Notes: a model not told the origin generated them from the letters alone. A DNA stretch of 64,000 nt from Trifolium pratense (GCF_020283565.1 NC_060059.1:52147157-52211156); one strand, 5' to 3'. Shown: positions 45,011 to 56,210, counted from the stretch's first letter. A program made the numbers and translations.

Positions 45011-46822
45011 GGCCTTTGCAATTTCAATTTCACTATGTGGCTAACTATGAAGGCCTTTGCAATTTCACTAATACATGATGATATCATTTTACTTAGAATC
45101 TTTGGCTAATTTGGAAATTCAATCATTTCTCAATTATTGTTTATAAATCGTATTTAATGCACCTATTAAAAATAATTTTAAAAGGAAATAACTCAAATTC
45201 AAATATAAATAATTATATCTCATTAATATATATATATATATATATTAATATAATACATAATATTATACATGAATTTTTTTTTTGTTAAAGTATTATATAT
45301 GAAATTTTATATATACCAAACACTGGAGTTTTTTTACGTAATATTTTTTTTATATATATATATCACAAGAGTTTTTTCTCAAGGAAACAAATCTACGTGG
45401 ACAATCCATTTAAATAGAGCATCTTTGTTGGGTTAATTGTGATGATGATAAACAAAAGGATCGGTGGGGAATGAGTCCAAAAATTGACTATTTTTTTTTG
45501 AACGAATTAATCACTCCGCTGATTTAATGGGTTTGATAATGCTATATATAATCCTTTCAAGCTAAGTTTATTGGTTGAGACTTTGGTGGTTTCTTTTCAA
45601 ACTTAGCAGATACATGCATGATACACAAATGTATACTAGCTTTCATTTTTCATGTGATATTTAACAAATATACTGATAAAATAATATAAACTCCTCGAAG
45701 GACTATACTATAGAACGAATTGCTTATAAAAAAAATTATATAGAACGAATTGGCCAAATGTGGAACTGAGAAATTGAAGGCTTAATATGTTTCAAAACAA
45801 AATTGAAGGCTTAAGAATCTCTGAACAAAAATACTCACCTTAAAAGGAATATAAAAAAAAAATAGTAATTTAATTGTTCACAAAAAAAATTATTCTTAAA
45901 CTTCATACTTATCGAACAGAGAAAATGGTGTGATTATCTGAAATATAAAAGGAATAAAGTAATTGACTTCATAGATTATTTTTCTATTTTATTTTATTAT
46001 TTTATTAATTTTATTAATAAAAAAAAGTTACATAGTGATTTATACCAAACATAATATTACAATAGGGGGTATTGATAAAAAAATAATCTACATGGAGGTA
46101 TTAAGCAAAAAATAACTTACACGGGGTGAGACATACATTTGTAGATTTTATTATATAAAAAATACGATAAATATCAATTGAAAGTAAGGAAAGTAACAAT
46201 GATTTTATATATAAAAAAAGAAAGAATTAAAAGTAATAATATCATGTATTACTTTGTTTTTATTTTTCAAATATCACTGTAAGATAAACAAATAGATAAA
46301 TTTTTTAAAATTTGCACCATTAACAAATGAGATATGCATAAAAAAATGATATAATTTTTTTTTGTGTCAAGCAAATGACAAATAATTCTACTGTTCATTA
46401 CACTTACACAAATGTGAAATTTTTTCACACGGGGACATGGGCTAAAATACTCCAGAAGACAACAAATGTCTAAAGGAGAGAGATGACGATTAAGAACTAA
46501 TATATATTAACCGTTAGATTAGTTTTTGCTTAATGACCTTTTTTATGAAAATAAAAGAACAAATATACAAACATGTGGGTTGGGAACGGGGAGTGGAGTA
46601 TCACTCTCCGTTCTACCATTTCTCATTAAAATCTCCAAAATTTGGATAATTTATCATATTTAAATAAATTATTACATTAAATATAAAATTAATTTTACAA
46701 ATAATTAAAAAAACCCACAAAATATTGAAAATTTAATAATCCATATTTTTCATATGTCAAAAAAATATCTATATTTTTCATTGAACATTAACCCGTGCAT
46801 TTGCACGGGTAAGTTATACTAG

Positions 46823-47104
46823 TTATTATTATTATGTATTTATATGAATCTGATATTAGGTTATTTGCAAAATCTTTGAAAGATTAGATTACGTTTCAAT
46901 CGGGGTCCAAATAAAAAGATATTATTATTTTGTTTTGGTGATAAAAAATATATTATAAAACGGCTAGTTTTTTTATTTTTTTATTAGGAATCACGCATCA
47001 AATCTTTTATCTTTGTACCCAAAAAAAATATACATCACCAAATCCTTTATCTAGTTTGGAATTTATTTTGCGTGAAAAAAAAATTGAAATTTTTTTATAA
47101 TTTT
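46823..47104. other. ATT microsatellite right half and AT-rich DNA
   Basis: Resumed ATT repeats (46823-46836) followed by AT-rich sequence. No gene. Confidence 0.6.
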
Positions 47105-47240
47105 TTTTAATAGACGACATGACAACGTTTCTATAAACTCACACACATAAGTGAGGGAGTCGGGGTTAGAACCCCAGTCGTGACATCTGACCTAAAAATT
47201 TTGGCATTTTTTGCCGGTTGAACTAGAACTTATAGACCAA
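47105..47240 (-). mobile_element. tRNA-like SINE, minus orientation
   Basis: Inverse reading: GTTCTAGTTCAACCGGCAAA (A-box region), GGGGTTCTAACCCCGACTCC (B-box), then CACTTATGTGTGTGAG and an A-rich end. Flanked by TTTTATAATTTT on both sides (about 47093-47104 and 47241-47252). Confidence 0.7.
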
Positions 47241-47252
47241 TTTTATAATTTT

Positions 47253-47594
47253 ATGGTAAATTATCAGTTACTTGTCCAACAATACATATACAATGATTGT
47301 GGTACCGGTTTTGGGGTTCCTTACCTAGTGGCCAAGGTTCGAAATCATCATTAGATGACAATAAAAACTTCATACATAATTTCTCAAAAAAATAAAATAG
47401 AAACTTCATACATAATATCAATTATTTGTTATCTTTATAATTATAATCTAATCAAATGATATAAGCGGTGAGACACTAAAAAATGTGCTTAGAGATTCAA
47501 TTTATGACTTCTCTGCATATTAAAAATAAAAATAAAAAAGTAAGTCAGGAGTAAAGAACTTACTTTTCAATGGTACTAATAAATAAATATTACT
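47253..47594. other. intergenic with a decayed pol III-like repeat
   Basis: Near 47320-47365, TTACCTAGTGGCCAAGGTTCGAAATC resembles another short SINE head. ACTTCATACATAAT recurs nearby (47370 and 47404). No gene. Confidence 0.4.
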
Positions 47595-47845
47595 TTTCAA
47601 TGTTAATTAAATTAAAGGAAATATGAATGATATTCTCTATTAATTACATGTAATTCTTTTTAATAAGCTAATGTAGTGAACTGTACAACCGTAAATTGTA
47701 TGTAGTGAAACTGTATGTAGTGAAGCCTTTGCTTAATTGATTATATGTTTACTATTTCTATTTTTCAGGAGGAGCATCAGCTTTGGCCACTGCAGCTGTT
47801 GATGATGATGCTGCCACTGCAGCTGTTGATGATGATGCTGCATAG
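47595..47845 (+). pseudogene. orphan last intron and last exon of a SWEET-type gene
   Basis: GTTAATTAAATTAAAGGAAATATG at the left matches the intron after exon 6 of the SWEET copy (around 60738-60763). A TTTTTCAG acceptor then leads into a short exon (47769-47845) encoding GASALATAAVDDDAA, with a nearly exact second copy of TAAVDDDAA (27-bp tandem), ending at TAG. Its phase fits the donor of SWEET exon 6 (VEVA-G). The other exons are not found upstream, so this is a displaced tail. Confidence 0.6.
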
Positions 47846-48361
47846 AGTTTAGTTTTTGATAGTTGTAGTAGCTTGTGAACATTTAAGTTAATCTTACCTT
47901 TAGTGTTTCTATTTTAGTATGTAATTGGAACCTCATAATTGTTAATTTGTTAATTGAGTATTATAAGTTGGTCGTAATTTGTTAATTGTTAATTGTTAAT
48001 TTGTTAATTGAGTGTTTCTATTTTAGTATGTGATTGGTGAAGATTACTTAAGTATCAAGTATCTGCCAATTTCTCTTTAAACCAATGGTTGACAGATCCA
48101 AAATCTTGTCTAGGTTGTGTTTAGATCTTCATAAGTCTGTTACCTTGGGTTTTGGTTTTGGTTATGCATCAGAACGGTTGGTTCTATAATGCTATTCCTC
48201 ACTATTCTCAGATTCAGCTTTTTGGGATTGTATCTCTGTGCTTTTTTATGCAGGTGGGGCGCTTATTTTCTATGTATCAGGTGCTATGACCACATTCTGT
48301 AGCACAGTTGTTTCTGTTTAGCTTTGGGTGTCATTGGTGCAGTTCTCGACTATTTAGTAGT
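47846..48361. other. 3' flank-like DNA, no clear gene
   Basis: TTGTTAATTG words are tandemly repeated near 47940-48015. GTGTTTCTATTTTAGTATGT occurs twice about 109 bp apart (about 47902 and 48011). No coding signal. Confidence 0.45.
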
Positions 48362-48550
48362 GATGGCTGAAGCTTCGAATGAGACTTCACATCCGAAACG
48401 CAAGAACGATCCGACTAGAAAATCATTCAAAACTTGATAGAAGAACCAGCTTTTATTGAAGAAGTTATAGAGTCGATTACAAAAAGTACTTGTTTGAAAG
48501 CCTTTCTGTGTGCAACTGGTAATCAAAATATGCAGGGTCTTGAAACTGGG
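48362..48550 (+). pseudogene. unrecognised gene fragment with a frameshift
   Basis: An ATG-led frame ([20 protein letters not shown]) runs into a stop at 48436-48438. A second frame overlapping this point continues in protein-like style ([18 protein letters not shown], then [19 protein letters not shown]). A one-base loss near 48432 would explain both. I do not recognise the family. It is followed directly by a SWEET exon fragment. Confidence 0.4.
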
Positions 48551-48589
48551 AATGTAATAATAGTATATATTTTATCTTGCTGGTTAGGT

Positions 48590-48730
48590 AGATTTAGTAA
48601 TGTGTTTTTATTTGTTTACATCGTATATGCCCCTGCACCTGTTCAGGTATATACACATTTATATTTATAAATTCTAGTTTATTTAAAAATTATTTGTACA
48701 TTCTAAGTTTGTTACATTTGGTAAAAGGAA
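48590..48730 (+). pseudogene. SWEET exon 3 tail and following intron, fragment
   Basis: Encodes VYIVYAPAPVQ up to a CAG-GTATAT donor. The next 80 bases (ATTCTAGTTTATTTAAAAAT) match the intron after exon 3 of the SWEET copy at 59903 onward. It retains the base missing from that copy (GCCCCTGCACC here, GCCCCGCACC there). The Athila-type element inserted 67 bp further right. Confidence 0.65.
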
Positions 48731-48978
48731 AGTGAAAGAAACCAACCAACCAAAAATAACTAGAGATTACATTTGGTGAGTAGAAAAAGTAGCCACTGAT
48801 GACAAATCGTCACACTCTCTATTCCATGCCTATTTTAGCAACATTAGATACATTTTAGTAGGTTTTTAGCAATAAATATGAGAGAAATCTAACCATTAGC
48901 TTGATTACTTGATTTGCAAGAAAACAGGAAAAACTGCAGGAAATAAAGGATTTTCACTACGCTGGGGGCGTAGCCCAT

Positions 48979-49260
48979 CACGCGCCGCGTGATGCAGCTC
49001 ACAGGGAGCCAGGATTTTTACTCTGATCACGCGCGGCGTGAAGCTTGACCACGCGCGGCGTAAAGCTTGGTGCAGGAACTGGATTGCTCTCTGACTTGCC
49101 CACGCGCGGCGTGATACCTGACCACGCGCGGCGTGAAGTCTTGATTGAAGATGAAGATTGCCTCTGACTTGATCACGCGCCGCGTGATTCTGTTACCACG
49201 CGCGGCGCAGTTGATGGATTTGCAACCACGCGCGGCGTGATGGATCTGGCGCGCGGCGTG
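48979..49260 (+). promoter_or_regulatory. array of nine CACGC-N3-GCGTG dyads in U3
   Basis: Units start at 48979, 49028, 49050, 49101, 49123, 49174, 49197, 49227 and 49248. Arms are CACGC and GCGTG, with centre GCG or GCC and a few arm variants. Members lie 21-23 bp apart within pairs, and pairs recur every 73 bp (49028, 49101, 49174) with a shared CTCTGACTT word. Each unit contains CGCG words like the CGCG box bound by plant CAMTA factors (family knowledge; binding here is inference). A related imperfect dyad, CTACGC-N5-GCGTAG, lies just upstream (48958-48974). Confidence 0.85.
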
Positions 49261-49270
49261 GTTGCCTTCT

Positions 49271-49280
49271 GTATATATAT
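49271..49280 (+). promoter_or_regulatory. probable TATA box of the Athila-type LTR
   Basis: GTATATATAT directly follows the dyad array. The same sequence is at 58379-58388 in the 3' LTR. Placement between array and the rest of the LTR fits the U3 core promoter. Confidence 0.6.
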
Positions 49281-50098
49281 TTTCTGCATAATTCTGTTTT
49301 CGGGTTGGAAAATTCTGCATCTTTTCACTACATTCTGGTCTTGGAACTTGAAGATCGTGATTCACACTCCAGCGGAGAGCTCCAAGCGCATCAGATCATG
49401 GATTCACAAGCCGTGGCGATGAAGCGAGGAAGCGTACGAAGAACGATGAGGAGCTAAACTCCCTCGGAGGTAGAATCTAGGTAGTTTAGGATGTAGTTCA
49501 TCTGAATGTAACCTGCAATTGTGTAAGATCATACTCTCTTTATAGTATTCATTCAATTCAAGTCTGTTTCTAATGCTTTACAATCCTTCATTAGTGTTGT
49601 AATGATTTTGAGTTAAGTCACGTGCGAGAGTATTGATTTAATGTCTGAACTGAATTGAATTGAGCGCTCGAGTGTCTCCGGTCGAGAGATTGAGGCATAG
49701 AGTGTAGCAAACGATTGACGTGCGTTAATATCATTCGTTGTAGGTAGCTTCCGCCCGAGAGATCGGGGGAGTATCGACAACGAATAGAGTGGATTTTGAC
49801 AAGAGATTGCGATTCACTATTTTGTCGATCTAGTTGTGAATACTTGAGTAGTTCTTATACATTGTAGGTTGCATGCGGTTAGCTATAGCCTAGATGATTC
49901 CGATGATTCTACCTCGCTTTTCCATATTATCAAGCACATTTTCTAGCAATTCATTACTCAACATACCCCCAATTCATGTGTATTTTTTGTATAATGTCTA
50001 TGAACACCGTTCGACTAGTTTGATCACACAATCCCTGTGGATCGATATTTTATTACTACGTGATTTTCGTACACTTGCGAAATTTATCATCAAGTTTT

Positions 50099-50116
50099 TG
50101 GCGCCGTTGCCGGGGA
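50099..50116 (+). other. primer-binding site
   Basis: TGGCGCCGTTGCCGGGGA lies just after the 5' LTR. It is the site typical of Athila-lineage elements, usually described as complementary to the 3' end of tRNA-Asp (recalled, not checked). Confidence 0.85.
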
Positions 50117-50224
50117 TTGTGATTGATTCAACTAGGCAATAGTGTTCAGATTTTCTGTGTTTGTTCTGTATTTTCTGTTTTATATTTTTCTCCCGGAGCG
50201 TTCTACTTGTGTGTTTCATTGTGC

Positions 50225-53200
50225 ATGCGGAGAACAGGTCCTCAAGAGCTGCAATTTGATCCGGAGATTGAAAAGACAGCTCGCGCAATTCGAAAGGCAA
50301 CAAGGGAAGCTCAAGCTTCAAGGGGAACAGCTTTGCTAAGGGATACACCGGACTGTCAAGGACAGAATTCAGCAACAATGGAGGAAGAACAGGTTCCACC
50401 GGTTCCTCAACCGCCAAGGCGCACCCTTGGTGATTATGGAAGGAGAGACAATGACGCGTTGGCAAATCAAGGCTTTCAGCCGGCGAATCCTGTTTCATTC
50501 GACATCAAGAACACGGTCCTTTCCGCCTTAAAAGAGAATCCGTATTCAGGTTCGGAAGCTCAATGCCCGAATTTACACTTGTCTCACTTCTATGAAGCCT
50601 GCGACTATACCGATCCACCGGGGGTGAGCGAATCGGACAAAAGACTTAGGTTATTCAAGCATTCTCTCACCGGCCGTGCTAAAGATTGGTTAGACACGAT
50701 ACCCGCCGGAACGATTGAGACTTGGAGACAGCTGGAGCGGAAGTTCTTAGATCGTTACTTTCCTATTCATAAGTTTCTAGAAAGAAGGGCTGAAATTAGC
50801 AACTTCGAACAAGCGGATGGTGAGACGTTGTATGATGCTTGGGAAAGGTTCAAAGTCTGTCTTAAAAGGTGCCCGAATCACGGTTTCGATGGCCACAATC
50901 AGATGCAAATGTTTACCCAAGGTTTGAGGGCTCAAACGCGAATGATACTTGACGCATCAGCCGGTGGTTCGTTGAAGAACCGTGACGAAACTGAAGCAAG
51001 AGAATTGGTGGAAAGCATGGCTCAAAACGAGTATAGAGCTACTAATGATAGAGGAGCCAAAAAGAAAGGCGGAGTGTTGGAATTAGATACTCAATCAGCA
51101 CTATTGGCGCAGCAAAAGCTCATGACTAGCCAAATGGAAGCAATGATGAAGCTGCTGTCCAATCCACAAGTTCAATCTTCTCCAATAGGTAAAATTGACA
51201 ATGTGCGCTGTGATTTTTGTTTGCAGGACCACCCTAATGGCGGATGCTTCCCGGAGGGTTCAGAGGAGGCTCGCTACTTGGCCAATTTTCGGAAGCCGTA
51301 CAACAATAATAACAACGGTTCCGGATGGGGGAATGGTATGCAAGGTCAAGGTACATCGCAGCAGCAGCAGAGGCCTCCATCAAGGATGGAAGAGACTCTA
51401 AATCAGTTCATGCTCATGACTCAAAGCAACTTTGAAGCGATGAAATCGAGTCAAGCAACTTCTAACAAGAATCATGAAGCTTCTATAAAGAATCTTGAGG
51501 TGCAAATGGGTCAGCTGTCAAGACAGTTTTCTATGTTGCAAAACCAAGGAGGTTTCGGTGGAAACACTCATGATAATCCGAAAAATGAAACTTGCAATGG
51601 AATCACTTTGAGGAGTAGAGAGATACCGGAAAGGCCAGTTGTGGAGAAACCCTTGAAAAAGAAGGTCATTGAGGGAGAAGTTGAAAATGAGCAAGAGGTC
51701 GTAGTTGAAAATGAGAGATATGAGGGTGAAGTAGAAAAGGAGACTATGACCAAGGAAGTTGAGATTAGTGAGGATGAGAAAGAAGAAGTTGAAAAACAGA
51801 GGGAGATAAAAGAAAAAGAGAGTAAGAAGGTTGAGAAAGGTAAAGGGATTGATGAATCACCATATGCTAGGATGCCTTTTCCTAGGAGAAAGAAAGTGAA
51901 GAATCTTGAGCGGGAGAAGGAGTTCAAGAAGTTCATGAAAGTGTTGAACAAGCTTGAGATGGCTATACCTTTAGTTGAGGCTTTGGAGCAAATGCCGAGT
52001 TATGCTAAGTTTTTGAAGGAGCTGCTCACAAAGAAAAGGAAACCATTGGATGATGAAATGGTAAGTATGACGGAAGAGTGCAGCGCCCTCATTCAACGGA
52101 AGCTACCTCAGAAAAAGAAAGATCCGGGGAGCTTTACAATCCCTTGTTCCATTGGGGATCTTACTATTGGAAAGGCTTTGTGTGACTTGGGTGCTAGTGT
52201 AAATTTGATGCCGTTATCAATGATGAAGAAGATACCGGGAGCTGTAGCGAAGCCGACAAAGATGAGTCTCTCTTTGGCGGATAGATCCATCGTGTATCCG
52301 GAAGGTATCTTACATGATGTTCTGGTGCGAGTCGGCGGATTTGTGTTTCCAGCTGATTTTGTTGTCTTAGACATGGAAGAAGATAAGAATTGGGAACCCT
52401 TACTGTTAGGAAGACCATTCTTAGCTACCGGACGCGCCCTTATTGATGTGGAGTTGGGAGAACTAATGTTCCGGACTGACGGTGAACAAATCCTCTTTAA
52501 TGTGTTTGAAGCTATGAAACAACACGACGATGACACTCAATGTTTCAGAATTGAATTGGTTGACGAGGTCATTGAAGATATCTTTAAGGTTCAACACTCT
52601 TCCTCTACTCTTGAAAAGGTGTTAGTTAACTCATTGGATAATGTGGAAGACGAATGGGAGCGAGAAATTGAGTTATGTCTTAGCAATTTGAATGCTAATC
52701 GGATAGATGAAAGTCCTAAGTTTGACAACCTCCTTGAAGTGAATGATAAGGATCAAACGGAAGAAGAAAGGAAAGCTCCCGAACTGAAGCAACTCCCTTC
52801 ACATCTAAAGTATGTGTTCTTAAGTGATGATGCTTCGTTTCCAGCCATCATTAGCAGCAAACTCACTCATTTGGAAGAAGAGAAACTGTTGAGAGTTTTG
52901 AAGTCCAACAAAGCCGCAATGGGGTGGACTATCTCCGATCTGAAAGGAATAAGTCCCACTTTTTGCATGCATAAAATCAAGTTGGAAGCTGAGTTTAAAC
53001 CAGTTGTGCAACCTCAACGAAGACTTAATCCTACCATGAAGGAAGTTGTGAAGAAAGAGGTGCTGAAACTATTGGAGGCCGGCATGATATACCCTATCTC
53101 CGATAGTGCTTGGGTATCGCCGGTGCATGTGGTGCCGAAAAAAGGGGGAATGACGGTGGTGAAAAACGATAAGAATGAGTTTATTCCATCTCGGACTGTC

Positions 53201-55675
53201 ACGGGATGGCGTATGTGCATTGACTACCGTCGACTCAACACCGCTACTAGGAAGGATCACTTTCCCCTGCCATTCATGGATCAGATGTTGGAACGGTTAG
53301 CGGGGCAAGAGTTCTACTGTTTCCTTGATGGTTACTCAGGTTACAATCAGATCACCGTCGATCCGGAAGATCAAGAGAAAACGGCGTTTACTTGTCCTTT
53401 TGGGGTGTTTGCATATCGAAGAATGCCGTTTGGATTATGTAATGCCCCAGCGACGTTTCAAAGATGTATGCTGGCCATCTTCTCCGATATGATGGAGGAC
53501 ACAATGGAGGTATTTATGGATGACTTTTCGGTTTTCGGTAAGTCTTTCGATTTTTGCCTTTCTAATTTGAATGATGTGCTGAAAAGGTGTATAAGTACCA
53601 ATTTGGTTTTAAATTGGGAAAAATGTCACTTCATGGTAAGAGAAGGGATTGTTCTCGGTCACAAAATTTCCTCAAGGGGGATTGAAGTAGACCAAGCCAA
53701 AATTGAGGTAATCAAAGAGCTACCTCCACCGTTGAATGTAAAGGGGGTAAGGAGTTTTCTCGGACATGCCGGGTTCTACCGGCGGTTCATTAAGGATTTT
53801 TCAAAAATTGCAAAACCCTTATCATCCTTACTAGTCAAGGATACGGTGTTTCTTTTTGATGAGGCTTGTGTGACTGCGTTTAATTGTCTTAAAACTAAGT
53901 TGGTGACTGCCCCCGTGATCGTTGCGCCACAATGGGATCTCCCTTTTGAATTGATGTGCGATGCAAGTGATTACGCGGTTGGTGCAGTCCTAGGCCAACA
54001 CCATAACAAACTTTTCCATGTGATATACTACTCTAGCAAGGTCCTTAATGAGAATCAAATTAACTACACCACAACGGAGAAGGAATTGCTAGCGGTGGTA
54101 TTCGCTTTGGAAAAGTTTCGTTCCTATCTAATTGGGTCAAAAGTGATTGTTTTTACAGATCATTCAGCTTTGAAGTATTTGTTGACAAAGGGCGATTCCA
54201 AGCCGCGGTTGTTGCGATGGATGTTGCTTTTACAGGAGTTTGATTTGGAAATCCGAGACAAGAAGGGGGTAGAGAATGTGGTGGCTGACCACCTCTCAAG
54301 GCTGAGCAATCCGGATATTACTAATAAGGAAGAAGCTATTAAGTGTGAATTCCCGGATGAAAATTTGCTTGCCGTATCTGAGTTTCCATGGTTCGGTGAC
54401 ATTGCTAACCTCAAAGCTAGTGGATTCATTCCGGAAGAAATGACGGCACAACAAAAGAAGAAGCTCTTCGCGGATTCGCGACATTATTTCTGGGATGATC
54501 CATTTTTGTTCAAGATGAGTAATGATGGCATGATTCGTCGATGTGTGGCCGATAGTGAGATCCGAGGTATTATGTGGCATTGTCACAACTCGCCTTGTGG
54601 CGGGCATCATAGTGGCCCAAGAACAGCTGCGAAGGTTTTACAATGTGGATTCTTTTGGCCAACGATCTTTCAAGATTGCATGGAGTTTGTAAAGGCTTGT
54701 GATGCGTGTCAACGATCGGGGGGTGTGTCTAAGAGAGATGAGATGCCGCAGCATGGCCTAACTGAAGTCGAACCATTTGATGTATGGGGGATTGATTTTA
54801 TGGGACCATTTCCTTCGTCCCAATCTAATGTGCACATTTTGGTTTGTGTGGATTATGTTACAAAGTGGGTCGAAGCTATAGCCTGTCCAGCCAACGATTC
54901 AGCCACTGTGGTGCGGTTTCTCAAAAAGAACATATTTACAAGATTCGGGGTGCCGAGGATCTTAATCAGCGATGGTGGGAAGCACTTCATTAATCAGCAT
55001 CTTGAAAATTTGTTGAGGAAGTATAATGTTAAGCACAAGGTTGCTACTCCCTATCATCCTCAAACTTCCGGACTAGTTGAAGTGTCCAATCGCCAATTGA
55101 AACAGATTCTTGAGAAGACAGTTTCCTCTTCTAGGAAGGATTGGTCACTCAAACTCGATGACGCGTTATGGGCATACCGTACTGCGTTTAAAACCCACCT
55201 CGGTTTTTCCCCGTATCAGTTGGTTTATGGAAAAGCATGTCATTTACCCGTGGAGCTTGAGCACAAGGCATACTGGGCTGTTAAGCAACTGAACATGGAT
55301 GCCACACTCGCCGGTAGAGCTCGGTTGTTGAAGCTCAATGAGTTAGAGGAATGGCGCGAAAGGGCATATGAAAATGCAGTGCTGTACAAGGCAAGGACTA
55401 AACGCTATCATGATGCGCAATTAGTTCCGAAGAAGTTTCACGAAGGACAGTTGGTGCTTCTATTTAACTCTCGATTCAAGTTATTCCCCGGAAAACTCAA
55501 GTCCAAGTGGTCTGGTCCTTTTGTAGTTAAGGAGGTGTTTCCACATGGGGCTGTGGAAATCTTCAAATCAGGGGAGGAGAATCAGAGTTTTAAGGTGAAT
55601 GGTCAAAGATTGAAAGTTTATCGTGGTGGAGAGCTCGTTCGGCACAATGTGGCTCTTTTCTTCCAAGACCCTTAG
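50225..55675 (+). CDS. Gag-Pol polyprotein of the Athila-type element
   Basis: 1816 codons, unbroken. The start is the ATG of [14 protein letters not shown]; the frame is open upstream but without a better ATG. Approximate domains: Gag 125-260 ([20 protein letters not shown]); a knuckle-like C-x2-C-x3-H-x4-C near 327; a charged Glu/Lys-rich linker 500-570; aspartic protease DLGAS near 653; reverse transcriptase about 930-1150 with FMDD near 1096 in place of the usual YxDD; RNase H about 1240-1330 ([23 protein letters not shown]); integrase with an H-H-C-C finger about 1449-1493; and a D-D-E core ([23 protein letters not shown]) to about 1616. A GPF-containing C-terminal module lies near 1760. 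No stop or shift, so it could support transposition. Confidence 0.95.
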   Translation: MRRTGPQELQFDPEIEKTARAIRKATREAQASRGTALLRDTPDCQGQNSATMEEEQVPPVPQPPRRTLGDYGRRDNDALANQGFQPANPVSFDIKNTVLSALKENPYSGSEAQCPNLHLSHFYEACDYTDPPGVSESDKRLRLFKHSLTGRAKDWLDTIPAGTIETWRQLERKFLDRYFPIHKFLERRAEISNFEQADGETLYDAWERFKVCLKRCPNHGFDGHNQMQMFTQGLRAQTRMILDASAGGSLKNRDETEARELVESMAQNEYRATNDRGAKKKGGVLELDTQSALLAQQKLMTSQMEAMMKLLSNPQVQSSPIGKIDNVRCDFCLQDHPNGGCFPEGSEEARYLANFRKPYNNNNNGSGWGNGMQGQGTSQQQQRPPSRMEETLNQFMLMTQSNFEAMKSSQATSNKNHEASIKNLEVQMGQLSRQFSMLQNQGGFGGNTHDNPKNETCNGITLRSREIPERPVVEKPLKKKVIEGEVENEQEVVVENERYEGEVEKETMTKEVEISEDEKEEVEKQREIKEKESKKVEKGKGIDESPYARMPFPRRKKVKNLEREKEFKKFMKVLNKLEMAIPLVEALEQMPSYAKFLKELLTKKRKPLDDEMVSMTEECSALIQRKLPQKKKDPGSFTIPCSIGDLTIGKALCDLGASVNLMPLSMMKKIPGAVAKPTKMSLSLADRSIVYPEGILHDVLVRVGGFVFPADFVVLDMEEDKNWEPLLLGRPFLATGRALIDVELGELMFRTDGEQILFNVFEAMKQHDDDTQCFRIELVDEVIEDIFKVQHSSSTLEKVLVNSLDNVEDEWEREIELCLSNLNANRIDESPKFDNLLEVNDKDQTEEERKAPELKQLPSHLKYVFLSDDASFPAIISSKLTHLEEEKLLRVLKSNKAAMGWTISDLKGISPTFCMHKIKLEAEFKPVVQPQRRLNPTMKEVVKKEVLKLLEAGMIYPISDSAWVSPVHVVPKKGGMTVVKNDKNEFIPSRTVTGWRMCIDYRRLNTATRKDHFPLPFMDQMLERLAGQEFYCFLDGYSGYNQITVDPEDQEKTAFTCPFGVFAYRRMPFGLCNAPATFQRCMLAIFSDMMEDTMEVFMDDFSVFGKSFDFCLSNLNDVLKRCISTNLVLNWEKCHFMVREGIVLGHKISSRGIEVDQAKIEVIKELPPPLNVKGVRSFLGHAGFYRRFIKDFSKIAKPLSSLLVKDTVFLFDEACVTAFNCLKTKLVTAPVIVAPQWDLPFELMCDASDYAVGAVLGQHHNKLFHVIYYSSKVLNENQINYTTTEKELLAVVFALEKFRSYLIGSKVIVFTDHSALKYLLTKGDSKPRLLRWMLLLQEFDLEIRDKKGVENVVADHLSRLSNPDITNKEEAIKCEFPDENLLAVSEFPWFGDIANLKASGFIPEEMTAQQKKKLFADSRHYFWDDPFLFKMSNDGMIRRCVADSEIRGIMWHCHNSPCGGHHSGPRTAAKVLQCGFFWPTIFQDCMEFVKACDACQRSGGVSKRDEMPQHGLTEVEPFDVWGIDFMGPFPSSQSNVHILVCVDYVTKWVEAIACPANDSATVVRFLKKNIFTRFGVPRILISDGGKHFINQHLENLLRKYNVKHKVATPYHPQTSGLVEVSNRQLKQILEKTVSSSRKDWSLKLDDALWAYRTAFKTHLGFSPYQLVYGKACHLPVELEHKAYWAVKQLNMDATLAGRARLLKLNELEEWRERAYENAVLYKARTKRYHDAQLVPKKFHEGQLVLLFNSRFKLFPGKLKSKWSGPFVVKEVFPHGAVEIFKSGEENQSFKVNGQRLKVYRGGELVRHNVALFFQDP

Positions 55676-55683
55676 GGGCATGG

Positions 55684-55730
55684 AACGTCAAGCATCGGGA
55701 CGTTAAACAAGCGCTGGTTGGGAGGCAACC
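55684..55730 (+). other. two consecutive hairpins after the pol stop
   Basis: The first is AACGTC...GACGTT (55684-55689 with 55699-55704, 9-nt loop). The second is GGTTG-GGAGG-CAACC (55716-55730). They start 8 bases after the gag-pol stop. They may act in RNA termination, recoding or packaging (inference). Confidence 0.6.
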
Positions 55731-55852
55731 CAACGGGTTCTAATGATTAGTTGTTTTGTTTTGTAAGATGCAGGTAGGTGCGCAGCTTTCAGCAGCAAAC
55801 AGAGCAAAAACAGGGGACTGTGAAGTGAACTACGCTGGAGGCGTGGTGACGT

Positions 55853-56189
55853 CACGCGCGGCGTCGTGTAAGTGAAGGAAAGAGGTGCCTCTGGAATATC
55901 GATCACGCGCGGCGTGAAGGCTTCCTACGCGCGGCGTAATGATGGAAGTGGATAAGTGAGCCCTCTGACTTGTGATCACGCGCGGCATGGCATCCATCAC
56001 GCGCCGCGTGATCAAGGCAGAGAGGAAAGTGGTTTTTGCTAAAGTGATCACGCGCCGCGTAAGGGGAGCTACGCGCGGCGTGAACAACTTGACTGTTTGA
56101 ATTTGGTCAACATGACCGTTGGATTTAGGGGCTGGAGAGAAATTTTGAATTGGATCACGCGCGGCGTGGAGTAAGTCACGCGCGGCGTC
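55853..56189 (+). promoter_or_regulatory. second array of nine CACGC-N3-GCGTG dyads, in the internal spacer
   Basis: Units start at 55853, 55904, 55926, 55977, 55998, 56049, 56070, 56156 and 56177. Spacing alternates 51 and 21-22 bp (72-73-bp period), as in the LTR array, and CCTCTGACTT also recurs. It is preceded by TACGCTGGAGGCGT (55831-55844), the counterpart of the imperfect dyad before the LTR array. A TATTTAAA word follows at 56211-56218, mirroring the LTR layout. Two arms carry single changes (GCATG, GCGTC). Confidence 0.85.
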
Positions 56190-56210
56190 ATCAAGTGACT
56201 CTGTTCTGAT

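Larger units (their letters stand above)
42505..46822 (+). mobile_element. non-autonomous Helitron
   Basis: The 5' end is TCTATTATTTATATG after an A. The 3' end carries a 9-bp hairpin (ACCCGTGCA/TGCACGGGT, 46791-46810), then an 8-nt spacer and CTAG (46819-46822), followed by T. Helitrons insert between A and T without target duplication, as here. The flanks are the two halves of one (ATT)n microsatellite, which confirms both ends. The interior is AT-rich, with no RepHel protein, a SINE (43124-43201), and a second 5'-end-like sequence at 44914. Confidence 0.88.
48797..50092 (+). repeat. Athila-type 5' LTR
   Basis: U3 carries the dyad array (48979-49260), followed ten bases later by GTATATATAT (49271-49280) as the probable TATA box. 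R/U5 makes up the rest. Ends in a 6-bp inverted TGATGA/TCATCA. Confidence 0.95.

Noticed and set aside
45636..45640. CTAG at the TATACTAG word as a Helitron 3' end for the inner unit
   Set aside because: No preceding hairpin of the expected kind.
48979..49260. Dyad array as a CRISPR array
   Set aside because: Plant nuclear LTR. Units are 13 bp with 8-38-bp gaps that themselves repeat, and there are no cas genes.
49027..49365. 112-aa minus-strand frame, repeated at 58135-58473, with recurring HAARG
   Set aside because: Produced by the dyad array in the LTR, which lacks stops because of its base composition. It is duplicated only because the LTRs are.
51568..51951. 127-aa antisense Ser/Phe-rich frame inside gag-pol
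   Set aside because: Shadow of the Glu/Lys-rich sense-strand linker.
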